From contig NZ_CP017603.1 in NCBI RefSeq assembly GCF_001854185.1, positions 4,154,001 to 4,218,000 on the forward strand: 64,000 bases of DNA. Direction: 5' to 3'. The notes beneath the pieces are model-generated. The model saw only the letters and a list, made by a program, of their open reading frames with translations, was not told the DNA's origin and made no database searches. This DNA comes from Clostridium formicaceticum (GTDB lineage Bacteria; Bacillota; Clostridia; Peptostreptococcales; Natronincolaceae). A program made the translations under genes and the position numbers. This document shows, piece after piece, positions 56,526-64,000 of the stretch (within the stretch, counting starts at the first letter, position 1; every line of letters starts with the position of its first letter).

Positions 56526-56555
56526 AAAAAAGCCGCATAAAATGCGGCTTTTTTG
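56526..56555. terminator. Rho-independent terminator
   Basis: AAAAAAGCCGCAT..ATGCGGCTTTTTT with a three-base loop, at the 3' side of the fragment at 56556-56730. Confidence 0.85.
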
Positions 56556-56730
56556 CTATCGTGGTTTTGAAATGAATACATACTGGTATATCCCATAATT
56601 CAGAGCTTAATAACTGATCCAACTGATCAAATGCCCATGAGTAAGAATAATAGACTTTGTCCGCCATTTTTTCTAATTGTTTTTCATTGATTGTAATAAA
56701 ATCTACAGAATTTTCAATACCTGTATCCAC
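56556..56730 (-). pseudogene. Short gene remnant ahead of a terminator, unknown
   Basis: The frame MDTGIENSVDFITINEKQ continues to SSELWDIPVCIHFKT and then reads straight into the terminator hairpin, where coding makes no sense. About 50 residues look protein-like. No clear ribosome site; 49 bp after the radical SAM gene. Family not recognised. Confidence 0.4.
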
Positions 56731-56779
56731 ATGTACCCATTCATATTTTTGTTATCTGGGTTTCCTACTAAACAGGCAT

Positions 56780-57469
56780 TTACAAACTAAGCAATTCATT
56801 TAAAATCTCTTCAAATCTTTCATCAGCAATACCGAGTTTTTTCTTGAATACTTCATCTTCTAATCTTGCAATAATAACCTTGTCAAGAGATATTTCCTTA
56901 ATGATGTTTTTTATCTTCTGAATTGACTCTTCATCATCGTTATAACCCTTAATGATAGTAATTTCGAATATAAATACTCCATTATACTGTTTACTAAATG
57001 AAGCCATATTTGAAATATATTCTTTCAATGTATACCCCTCAATAGGTCTTTGTATTTTACGAAAATCTTCTTCTTTAATAACTTTTATCTCTCCAACAAC
57101 CTCATCACATTTATTAGCGATTCTGATATATTCATCTCTACCAAGTAAATAGCCATTGGAAAACAGTCTTACATGTAAGCCTTTTCCTTTGATAAAGTCA
57201 ATAATATCACCAATTTTATCATTTACTAACGCTTCTCCTTTTGAGTTAATAAAGACTAATTCCGCCTTTGTGCTTTCTATCATTCTATCTAATTCAGCCA
57301 ATGAACTCTCATATCCATCAAATGACCTTTGGACATCTACTTTATTTTGCGATTTTCCGATGGGGCAAAATATGCAATCAAAGTTGCAGTACTTTTCTGG
57401 AAGTATATTAACTTCCAACACCCTTCCTCCATCTTCAATATAAATATCTTTATAAGTGAAACCACTCAT
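56780..57469 (-). CDS. Radical SAM protein
   Basis: 229 residues. CxxxCxxC at C28-C32-C35 (YCNFDCIFCPIG) and a SAM-binding barrel with EALVNDKIGD. Short, with no accessory cluster domain. The N-terminus resembles the YfkA/MoaA-like tRNA- or peptide-modifying group, but I cannot name the substrate. GGAGGATGAG site; 18 bp after the B3/B4 gene. Confidence 0.85.
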   Translation of the reverse strand: MSGFTYKDIYIEDGGRVLEVNILPEKYCNFDCIFCPIGKSQNKVDVQRSFDGYESSLAELDRMIESTKAELVFINSKGEALVNDKIGDIIDFIKGKGLHVRLFSNGYLLGRDEYIRIANKCDEVVGEIKVIKEEDFRKIQRPIEGYTLKEYISNMASFSKQYNGVFIFEITIIKGYNDDEESIQKIKNIIKEISLDKVIIARLEDEVFKKKLGIADERFEEILNELLSL

Positions 57470-57487
57470 AACCTCATCCTCCTCAAA

Positions 57488-58195
57488 TTAGCCTATCGAT
57501 ACTTGCTTATTATTAATATCAAGAATTGTAATCTTATATGTCCCCCCAATATGATCCTTCACTGATTTTGCTAAATCATTTAAAGCCATCTCAAGTTCTT
57601 TCAATCTTCTTTCATCAATTAATTCAATACATAAAAAAGCATTCTTTGTATTTTCAGTGAGCATTGTTCTTACTGATTCCCGCCAATTCCAACACCTGCA
57701 AATAGCCCCTTCATTGTCTTTGTATATTATTTCGCCTTCATAGGGTGGTGCACTTTCATCTGATCCCAATGTAATAAAATCTTCACCTCCAACTGCTTTA
57801 GTTAATCTTATATTACCAACAAAAGTATCTATATCCTCTCCACCGCAAGGCAATGCATATTTAAGTGAAATAGAGTTGTAGATATCAACAAGGGGATTGA
57901 TAGTGCCTATAGGATCTCTCTTATGCACCCGTTTGAGTAAAGCTTCGATGGATGACCTTGCACCTTTTTTGGTTTTAAACTTTTGGAAAGCATCTCTCCA
58001 TACTTTTATCACCTCATTGCTGCTGAACTCTTCATTTGTCAAGTACTTTAAAGCTTCCTTTTCTGAAGTGCAAATCATTTCCTTATACTTTTCCTTATCT
58101 TTTATAGAGTTATCTATACTGTGGAAAGTGACAACCCCAATCTTTGCTTTTGGAAACAAAGTCCAAAAGTCGTCTTCAATAATAAATTTTTTCAT
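57488..58195 (-). CDS. B3/B4 tRNA-binding domain protein
   Basis: 235 residues matching the B3/B4 domain of phenylalanyl-tRNA synthetase beta without the synthetase body. Motifs NPLVDIYNSISLKYALPCGG and WNWRESVRTMLTE. Stand-alone versions may edit or bind charged tRNA. In one unit with the radical SAM gene and near the MATE gene. Confidence 0.88.
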   Translation of the reverse strand: MKKFIIEDDFWTLFPKAKIGVVTFHSIDNSIKDKEKYKEMICTSEKEALKYLTNEEFSSNEVIKVWRDAFQKFKTKKGARSSIEALLKRVHKRDPIGTINPLVDIYNSISLKYALPCGGEDIDTFVGNIRLTKAVGGEDFITLGSDESAPPYEGEIIYKDNEGAICRCWNWRESVRTMLTENTKNAFLCIELIDERRLKELEMALNDLAKSVKDHIGGTYKITILDINNKQVSIG

Positions 58196-58260
58196 AAAAT
58201 ATGCCTCCTTGTATAATAAAATAAAAATTTATAAAAATATTATTAAACAACTCGCAAATT

Positions 58261-59589
58261 TCATCCACCTGTGTAGGTATCCAACTGTATGTTTTCTCTC
58301 GAACGATAGATATGGGTTAAATAGGTAAAGATAGTTACTAACAACTCTGCTACCATAAAAGATGCCCATATCCCATAAGCCTTAAAAAAGAAACTCATAA
58401 ACAATATGGTAGGTATCAGGATTATACTACTTCTTAATATTGATATTACCATTGCATTGACGGTATTAGATATTGCACTTAAAAATGATATTATAACGAT
58501 GTTTATTCCTGCAAAGATAAACCCAGTAAAATATATCTTTAACCCAACTCCTGCTATCCTTGCAAGTGCTTCATTGTTTTCGCTATTAAATATTAAAATA
58601 ATGTTGTCTGAAAATACTAAGATTATAAAATAGATAGTTATCGATAGAAAAAACGACGTTATTAAGCTATATTTTAATATGGTCCTTAATCCACCTTTAT
58701 CAGAATTGGCAAAATAATTACCTGCTAGAGGCTGTATCCCTTGAGCTAATCCTGTAAATAGTGCCGTTGCGATTGTTGCAACATTAGCAATTGCACTGTA
58801 AGCGGCAACTCCAACATTACCTGCTATTCTCAAAATAACTATATTAAAGGTAAATAGAGTAATTGATGATGCAAGCTCAGTTACAAATGAGGGCAGACCA
58901 AGAGTTATTATTCTTATTAGTCTCTTTATTTCTATTCTACACTTGCACAAATGAAAACCAATGCTATTCCTTCTAAAATGAAACGTTAAAATGCATAAAC
59001 TGATTATTGGAGATAGACCTGTGGCGAATGCTGCTCCGAAGATCCCCATTGATAACGGAAACATAAAAACATAATCCAATATGATGTTAGAAAAGCTACT
59101 TACAATCATGGCTGTCATGGTTAGTCTTGGGTTTTTATCATTTCGAACAAATGCTAATCCTATATTGTTTAGAATAAAAAAGGGAGAAAATCCTAATATT
59201 GTAGTTAAGTAAGTCTTTGTTGGAGACAGTATCAACTCATCTGCACCAAGAAATAGTGATATTTGAGTTGAAAAGAAAACCCCTAACAAAATAAAAATTA
59301 CAGAAAACAATGATCCAATGAATAGAGCATTCACGAAAGATTTATTACCTAAATTACTTCTTTCAGAGTCTCCGATACTAAAATCTATAGCGCCCCCTAT
59401 TCCTATCATGAGTCCAACCCCTTGAATTAGTGTGAATATGACAATGCAAAAATTTAGCGCTGCAAGTCCTATTGCCCCAAGGGCTTTTGAGATAAAATAA
59501 GTGTCTGCCAGTATATAAAGCGATACTCCTACCATAGCTAAAACATTAAGTGATGTATATTTTAAAAAATCCAATCTTAATTTTTTCAT
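58261..59589 (-). CDS. MATE-family efflux transporter
   Basis: 442 residues, twelve helices in two halves, with MATE features (GIGGAIDFSIGDSERSN, and GLAQGIQPLAGNYF in the second half). It exports cationic or hydrophobic compounds using a Na+ or H+ gradient. AGGAGGAGG site. Likely controlled by the attenuator-like leader at 59608-59687. Confidence 0.9.
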   Translation of the reverse strand: MKKLRLDFLKYTSLNVLAMVGVSLYILADTYFISKALGAIGLAALNFCIVIFTLIQGVGLMIGIGGAIDFSIGDSERSNLGNKSFVNALFIGSLFSVIFILLGVFFSTQISLFLGADELILSPTKTYLTTILGFSPFFILNNIGLAFVRNDKNPRLTMTAMIVSSFSNIILDYVFMFPLSMGIFGAAFATGLSPIISLCILTFHFRRNSIGFHLCKCRIEIKRLIRIITLGLPSFVTELASSITLFTFNIVILRIAGNVGVAAYSAIANVATIATALFTGLAQGIQPLAGNYFANSDKGGLRTILKYSLITSFFLSITIYFIILVFSDNIILIFNSENNEALARIAGVGLKIYFTGFIFAGINIVIISFLSAISNTVNAMVISILRSSIILIPTILFMSFFFKAYGIWASFMVAELLVTIFTYLTHIYRSRENIQLDTYTGG

Positions 59590-59607
59590 GAATCCCCTCC
59601 TCCTAAA

Positions 59608-59743
59608 TAAAAAAGTGCCAAAAGTACTTCTTCTAAGACCTAATGAAGTACTCTTGACACTTTTTATACTTACCCGGTGGCAAGTATATGTGCAATTAAA
59701 TTTATTTTCTTACTAAAATACATTAATCTTTAGCTTATGTCAA
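59608..59743 (-). promoter_or_regulatory. MATE gene promoter and attenuator-like leader
   Basis: On the minus strand TTGACA (59738-59743) and TATTTT (59715-59720) are 17 bp apart, a good housekeeping promoter. The leader then forms ATACTTGCC..GGGTAAGTAT (59666-59687), followed by a strong hairpin AAAAAGTG..CACTTTTT with inner AAGTACTTC (59608-59665). Transcription may be attenuated; I recognise no named riboswitch. The rest of 59744-59962 has no gene. Confidence 0.6.
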
Positions 59744-59962
59744 GTCTTTATGAATTGTTTTAATTAATTGTTGTGTTGTTGAACTGTGATCCGCTAAAGG
59801 GTACATCTATTTAACCTAGTTCCTCATTGATAGGATGACTGGTGCTATTATCTCTTTCTCGAACAAATATAATGTACACGTTTGTCAAGACACGAAATTT
59901 AATTTTTAAAGATAAATTTCCTCCTTTCTTGTTTTACCTGCATATAGCTAAAGGGGGAAGCT

Positions 59963-60140
59963 AAGGGACGGCAGACTGCGCAAAAATGTTATTGGATGGT
60001 TTTTCCATGCCCACTTTTGGATGTATTTTAAATTTATTCAGGGATTCAACCTCAAACTTCGTTCAATTTGGTATAGTTTGGCTCCACTTTCAAAAAAGTC
60101 AATGATACTTTTATCCGTTTTGTCGCAGCCTGACGGTTCT
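59963..60140. mobile_element. MITE-like element, copy 2 (inverted, diverged)
   Basis: Starts AAGGGACGGCAGACTGCG and ends CGCAGCCTGACGGTTCT. Internally it is the reverse complement of the element at 30588-30775 with scattered changes, including GGGATTCAACCTCAAA. Its TIR has accumulated mismatches, so it is older or inactive. It abuts a transposase remnant. Confidence 0.75.
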
Positions 60141-60152
60141 CATGCTTCCTTT

Positions 60153-60678
60153 CTATGCTTTAAATACCAAACTAGCCGAAACTTCTAAAATCCTTGCTAA
60201 CTGTCGCTGTGTTACCCCTTCTATTCCTTTTAGTCTAATGATTAGCTCATCCCGTTTTTCCTTTGGAAGGGTCTTTACCTGTGCAAGTTTTATCTGTGGC
60301 ATAAACTTCTTAATTTCTTCTTTTCTTTCTTCGTCCGTTAATCTCATAGGTTTATTATCTTCATTTTTAGTTTCATTAAACTTTTTAAATCTGATTACTG
60401 CAGTATCTTTATCTTTAGAAAAAACCTCTAGTATCAACTTGCTATCTAGCAAATTTTGATAGCATGCTTTCTCACCGTAATATTCAAGACAACTGCTCTA
60501 TTTCGATTCTTTTTACCGTCCCTGCTTTTAAAGGATTTTGATGTATATACCTTATCACTGTTAACAAATAATCTTCTTTCTCTATCTTCTCACTTCTAAA
60601 TCTATCTTGAAATAGATGTCCTGTGGTTTTATACTTCCAATTATAATACCATACATAACTTACGCCTATTTTCTCCAT
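60153..60678 (-). pseudogene. REP-associated Y1 transposase, truncated and frameshifted
   Basis: The frame at 60678-60484 reads TGHLFQDRFRSEKI and RYIHQNPLKAG, the middle of a TnpA-REP (IS200-like) transposase. After EQLS it shifts, and 60452-60153 gives the C-terminal domain ending QLARILEVSASLVFKA. The HUH metal motif and the N-terminus are missing. Confidence 0.8.
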
Positions 60679-60699
60679 AATACTAAGTATTTTGGTTCT

Positions 60700-60760
60700 C
60701 TACTTATTTGTACGCTTCACCTTTACTGTCGCCAGTATTGGCGCACTAACGTTTCTAGAC
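60700..60760 (-). mobile_element. Remnant of a group II intron 5' end
   Basis: GTGCGCCAA next to TACTGGCGACAGTAAAGG and AAGCGTACA corresponds to the 5' end and an internal part of the intron at 31393-33315 with the material between deleted. The flanking base pattern TAGAAxxGTTA is also shared with the upstream exon of the full intron. Confidence 0.65.
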
Positions 60761-60892
60761 TTAGCGATGTCAGACTTTCCCTTAAAACCCTCTTGCCGAT
60801 ATCTGCTAAGACTCTGTTAGATGATGATTTTCCTGTATCTTTAAACACTATAACTTTCAAGCATTTAATTGTATTAAAAATTCCATTTACTG

Positions 60893-60912
60893 TATATCAT
60901 AATTATGATATA
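60893..60912. promoter_or_regulatory. 20-bp palindromic operator of the toxin-antitoxin genes
   Basis: TATATCATAATTATGATATA is a perfect palindrome 35 bp before the antitoxin start. It is probably the autoregulatory site bound by the antitoxin or toxin-antitoxin complex. Confidence 0.7.
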
Positions 60913-60946
60913 ATTTAATCATAATAAGTATAGAAAGGTGATATTC

Positions 60947-61213
60947 ATGCCAAAAATTCTTCCGATTTCTGACTTAAGAAATAATTTTAATGCTATATCT
61001 GAAGCATGCCATAAAGAAGCAGAACCAATATACATCACAAAAAATGGCAAAGGTGATTTGGTAGTAATGAGTTTAGCATACTTTGAGCAACTTAAAGCTA
61101 AATTAGATTTATATGAAAAACTTGCTATTGCAGAAGTTGAAAAAACAAATAATGCTTCTACTATTACTCATGAAGATTTTATTAAGTCTTTGAGGAGTAA
61201 ATATCATGTCTAG
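60947..61213 (+). CDS. Phd/YefM-family antitoxin
   Basis: 88 residues from the ATG at 60947 (AAAGGTG upstream; an in-frame ATG at 60938 is less well spaced). The N-terminal Phd/YefM fold (ILPISDLRNNFNAISEACHKE, EPIYITKNGKGDLVVMS) binds DNA, and the C-terminus neutralises the toxin. It overlaps the toxin start by eight bases. Confidence 0.9.
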   Translation: MPKILPISDLRNNFNAISEACHKEAEPIYITKNGKGDLVVMSLAYFEQLKAKLDLYEKLAIAEVEKTNNASTITHEDFIKSLRSKYHV

Positions 61214-61517
61214 CTCATATAAAATTGTATACTATTCTACTGCTACGGAGGACATCATTGGTATTTTAGACTACATCTCCATTGATGATCCTCCTTCTGC
61301 ATATAAGCTTATTGACAAAATAAATACATCTATTGGAGCTTTAGCTTTATTCCCTTATAAAGGAACGGCTCCTAGAGACTTTCTTCTAAAGTCAAAAGGG
61401 TATAGAATGCTAATCATTAATTCTTACATAGTATTTTACCTCGTCAATGACTCTTCACAGTTAATAGAAATAATGAGAGTTGTTTCAAGTAAACAAAACT
61501 ACAAAACCTTTCTTTAA
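61206..61517 (+). CDS. RelE/ParE-family toxin
   Basis: 103 residues. The fold is seen in IVYYSTATEDIIGILDYIS, PYKGTAPRDFL, YRMLIINSYIVFYLV and EIMRVVSSKQNY. It is either a ribosome-dependent mRNA endonuclease or a ParE-like gyrase poison; the sequence alone does not decide. Translationally coupled to the antitoxin. Confidence 0.9.
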   Translation: MSSSYKIVYYSTATEDIIGILDYISIDDPPSAYKLIDKINTSIGALALFPYKGTAPRDFLLKSKGYRMLIINSYIVFYLVNDSSQLIEIMRVVSSKQNYKTFL

Positions 61518-61593
61518 GCCCTATAGGAATTCCCCACCTCTGGCACCCTTGCGGAAATTCTGAGTTCTACGACGTATGCTGCCCCCGGTACAG

Positions 61594-61617
61594 TAGCGCC
61601 ACGGACGGCGCTACCTT
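61594..61617. repeat. GC-rich hairpin after the toxin-antitoxin pair
   Basis: AGTAGCGCC and GGCGCTACC pair around six bases, inside a strikingly GC-rich 80-bp stretch (61540-61620) in AT-rich surroundings. It might be a terminator without a T-run or a recombination-type palindrome. The rest of 61518-61716 has no gene. Confidence 0.5.
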
Positions 61618-61716
61618 AAATTGTCCCTTTTACTATTCCCGTATAATATGTTAAAAAAGTATGTAATTAGATATGTTATTAATAAAAATATTGTTTCTTT
61701 TAATCCCTCATCAACC

Positions 61717-61800
61717 TTTCTTTTTATGATTATACCTTATGGACTTTATCCTCTAGTCTTCTTGCTTTAGTTGGATATGACAATCAAAACATCCCCTTGG
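61717..61800. repeat. Copy of the 28899-28979 segment
   Basis: CTTTCTTTTTATGATTATACC and following bases match 28899-28979 with about one change in seven. It joins directly to the IS3-like remnant at 61801. Confidence 0.6.
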
Positions 61801-61912
61801 TTACAGTGATTGATGCCCCCGTTCAAGGCTGTAGTAGTGGATATAAGCATCAATTCCCTGGCGGAGAACCTTTGGTGTTTCATATTGCATGATGTAGAGT
61901 GCTAAAGCTGCC
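61801..61912 (-). pseudogene. IS3-family transposase OrfB, C-terminal remnant
   Basis: The minus-strand frame reads ALYIMQYETPKVLRQG, then DAYIHYYSLERGHQSL and a stop at 61801. This is the end of the rve integrase domain of IS3/IS150-type transposases (YxxERxHQSL). No other part of the IS remains. Confidence 0.75.
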
Positions 61913-61993
61913 ACTATTGTAGGGGCTTTTGGCGTATATTACTTGAATGTTTATACGCATGTGACTAGGTTACATTTAGTAATCAAGATGATA

Positions 61994-62962
61994 TTATTTG
62001 TTTTCATTAGGCCTTTTTTCTTGAATCGGTTTACCTTCAGGGATTATATCCAGTGACAAATAGGGATGGTCCTTGGAAAGAATGCCTGTTATCTTATCCT
62101 TCGTTTCAATAATATCCTTTCTTGGATAGACTGCTTCATCGGTTGAAATATAAATCAGTACGATATATTTACTACCGTTTTTACTTATAAAGATGTCTTC
62201 GATGTTAAAAGTTTTAGGCATATTCAAATAAACAGCCCTTTCAAATGCTTCACGTTTCTCTTTATCTTGCAATGTTCCACCGGCGAGTTCAATCACTGAT
62301 TCTCTAATAATTGCCAAAGGTTCTTTGATTAGTATAGATACAAGAATCAAGACGAAGAAAGAGTCTGCCAAATAAGGAATAAATCCGAATTTACTACCTG
62401 CTCCCCCTGTTGTTAAAAAGAAAATACCTGCAGCGATACCGAGAGAGAGGGTGCCATCGACAAAAGTTGCTTTCTGTTCGGTTTTCAAAAGAATACTACT
62501 ATTCCCTATGGAACGATTCTGTTGATAATAGAAGAAAGAAACGCTATAACAGATGATGGAACAAACTAAAGCGTAATAGAGAATTGGGTCTGGGATTAAC
62601 ATTGGAATACTGTCTGTTGATCCGGTAAAGTACATGACGATACGAGCGATGGCAGTCGATAATGACATTATAAGGACACCGAGGATCATCAGTCCTTTGA
62701 TAAAGCCATACAGGGATTCATAGAAAAACTGTCCAAGAGGAAACGTTTTTGTTCTACGAACTTTAACTGTTACAATTTTCAGGGCTACTATTACGCCTAA
62801 AAACATAATAAAACTGTAGTTACCGTCTAGAAGAATCGCCCCGGAATTCGACAGATAGTAAGTAAACCAAGCAAGGGCTGCCATAATAAGATTGGCCACA
62901 GCACCAATGAGAAGAGCACGATTTTCTTTGTGATCTTTTTTATTAAAAAAAAATTTTTTTAT
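61994..62962 (-). CDS. Cation diffusion facilitator (CDF) transporter
   Basis: About 322 residues. CDF fold with helices from ALLIGAVANLIMAALAW, the DGNYSF and FVDGTLSLG metal-site region (D rather than HxxxD) and a cytoplasmic tail (EKREAFERAV). It exports Zn/Fe/Mn. The frame reaches a TTG at 63022, but this lies in a REP unit. AAGGAGG is followed by ATA at 62962, so the start is unusual, or an ATG was lost. Confidence 0.82.
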   Translation of the reverse strand: MKKFFFNKKDHKENRALLIGAVANLIMAALAWFTYYLSNSGAILLDGNYSFIMFLGVIVALKIVTVKVRRTKTFPLGQFFYESLYGFIKGLMILGVLIMSLSTAIARIVMYFTGSTDSIPMLIPDPILYYALVCSIICYSVSFFYYQQNRSIGNSSILLKTEQKATFVDGTLSLGIAAGIFFLTTGGAGSKFGFIPYLADSFFVLILVSILIKEPLAIIRESVIELAGGTLQDKEKREAFERAVYLNMPKTFNIEDIFISKNGSKYIVLIYISTDEAVYPRKDIIETKDKITGILSKDHPYLSLDIIPEGKPIQEKRPNENK

Positions 62963-62983
62963 TAGTAATTCCTCCTTTTTAAC

Positions 62984-63504
62984 GAAGCTAGGGGGACGTT
63001 TTGTTTGACTTGTCCCTATCAAGCTTTTTGTATGATGTTCCTGCCAATGCCCAGCACTCTTTCAAGTTGTCTAATGCTGGCTCCTGTCTCATTCTTTATT
63101 CTGCTTAAAACGATATTTCTTGTTTTTATCTCCATCAGTGGTAATTTTTCTATCTCTATGATTTCTAAAATTATTTGTCTTAAATCATCATCAGTATATC
63201 TTTTTTTCTCCTCATAATCTAAGCATTTATCGTGGGAAGCTAGGGGGTCGTTTGGAAGCTAGGGGGACGTTTTGTTTGACTTGTCCCTATCAAGCTTTTT
63301 GTATGATGTTCCTGCCAATGCCCAGCACTCTTTCAAGTTGTCTAATGCTGGCTCCTGTCTCATTCTTTATTCTGCTTAAAACGATATTTCTTGTTTTTAT
63401 CTCCATCAGTGGTAATTTTTCTATCTCTATGATTTCTAAAATTATTTGTCTTAAATCATCATCAGTATATCTTTTTTTCTCCTCATAATCTAAGCATTTA
63501 TCGT
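62984..63504. repeat. 250-bp tandem duplication with REP-like units
   Basis: 62984-63233 and 63255-63504 appear identical. Each starts GAAGCTAGGGGGACG and runs through the C-terminal 215 bp of the Y1 transposase gene. The 21-bp spacer has a third partial unit, GAAGCTAGGGGGTCG. Confidence 0.9.
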
Positions 63505-64000
63505 AATTTTTTTGGTTATTAAATTCTATAAAACTTTCGGTATTAATAAAATATCCTTCAAGAATATCCTTATCTGTGATAGTGTTTTTATTAATCAAAT
63601 AATCATTATAACTACTCCATCTATAATCCTTAATATTCTTGACAATACCTGCTTTTAAAGGATTTTGGTGTATATACCTTGAAACTATCAACAGGTAGTT
63701 GTCATCGTCAACAGGTTCACTTTGATACCTGTTTTGAAATAAATGACCTGTTCTTCCATGAGTACTATTATGATATTGGGCATATCCCACAGCAATTCTT
63801 CTAATAAAATCTCCTATTTCTTCTTTTCCCTCTTTTAAAAGCATGTGCACATGATTAGTCATTAAGCAATATGCTAATAGAGAAATTTCACTTTTTTCTT
63901 TAGCTAATTCAATATAATGTAAGAATTTTTTATAATCATTTTGTGTCAAAAATATATCTCTTTTATCTATCCCTCTAAGCATTACATGATATATCCCTAT
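63290..64000 (-). CDS. REP-associated Y1 (HUH) transposase, 5' end beyond window
   Basis: At least 236 residues, open to the right edge. The edge codes for GIYHVMLRGIDKRD, so only about ten N-terminal residues are missing. HUH motif in MTNHVHML, catalytic Y in RYIHQNPLKAG, C-terminal DNA-binding domain (RQLERVLGIGRNIIQKA). It processes REP-type hairpins as single strands; the units around it are likely substrates. Its 3' end is duplicated at 62984-63233. Confidence 0.9.
   Translation of the reverse strand: MGIYHVMLRGIDKRDIFLTQNDYKKFLHYIELAKEKSEISLLAYCLMTNHVHMLLKEGKEEIGDFIRRIAVGYAQYHNSTHGRTGHLFQNRYQSEPVDDDNYLLIVSRYIHQNPLKAGIVKNIKDYRWSSYNDYLINKNTITDKDILEGYFINTESFIEFNNQKNYDKCLDYEEKKRYTDDDLRQIILEIIEIEKLPLMEIKTRNIVLSRIKNETGASIRQLERVLGIGRNIIQKA

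Noticed and set aside
63005-63488. Two identical plus-strand ORFs of 70-78 codons in the REP region.
   Set aside because: They are antisense to the Y1 transposase 3' end and its duplicate; not genes.

Overview
The window is low-GC DNA with Gram-positive ribosome-binding sites (AGGAGG-type) and strict-anaerobe gene content: a glycyl-radical dehydratase with its activase, corrinoid/UroD-type methyl transfer proteins, a tungsten/molybdenum aldehyde oxidoreductase relative, a sigma-54 activator and a desulfoferrodoxin-like domain. A LysM protein fits a spore former. This points to a Clostridia chromosome, possibly an Alkaliphilus/Clostridium-like anaerobe; the genus is inference. Most genes lie on the minus strand. 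No rRNA, tRNA or CRISPR array was recognised.

Left part (1-10.8 kb): a minus-strand operon runs TVP38 membrane protein, Fe-S CCG protein, TVP38 protein, CDP-alcohol phosphatidyltransferase, YnjB-like lipoprotein, two permeases, ATPase, rhodanese lipoprotein. Its content and order closely match E. coli ydjXYZ-ynjBCDEF. DUF488, a large signal-anchored protein and a cold shock protein follow. At 11-17.2 kb there is a methyl-transfer cluster (UroD-like, corrinoid protein, GPH and SLC13 transporters) facing a TetR regulator across two perfect palindromes. At 17.3-25.2 kb are a DEVD helicase, a sigma-factor remnant, AraC/GyrI and TrmO-like genes, the hydroxyproline dehydratase pair hypD/hypE, and a HTH regulator fused to a desulfoferrodoxin domain.

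The middle (25.4-35.6 kb) is a decay and mobile zone. A nickel/peptide ABC operon has collapsed, including an in-frame permease-binding protein chimera. There are also a MITE-like element, a group II intron with a frameshifted maturase, yjdF with a likely riboswitch, a doubly deleted hydrolase and a truncated thiE. thiW-thiM sit behind a TPP riboswitch.

At 37.6-48.1 kb lies a catabolic operon: 2Fe-2S protein, FAD protein, 4Fe-4S protein, BFD protein, FAD amine dehydrogenase (like the multi-subunit proline/hydroxyproline dehydrogenases), DapA-family enzyme, TauE transporter, AOR-family protein lacking its N-terminal domain, MoaD-like protein, racemase and flavin reductase. It has a consensus sigma-54 promoter, two upstream inverted repeats, an insulating terminator and an adjacent sigma-54 activator. 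Together with hypD this suggests amino acid (perhaps hydroxyproline) fermentation, by inference.

The right part (48.7-64 kb) has a sulfite-oxidase-like enzyme, an L,D-transpeptidase, a LysM protein, a MoxR/VWA pair behind a perfect 7-1-7 Fur-box match, a radical SAM/B3-B4/MATE group, an RHH-free YefM/RelE-type toxin-antitoxin pair with a 20-bp palindrome, and a CDF transporter. It ends in REP-like repeats and REP-associated transposases, including a 250-bp tandem duplication.
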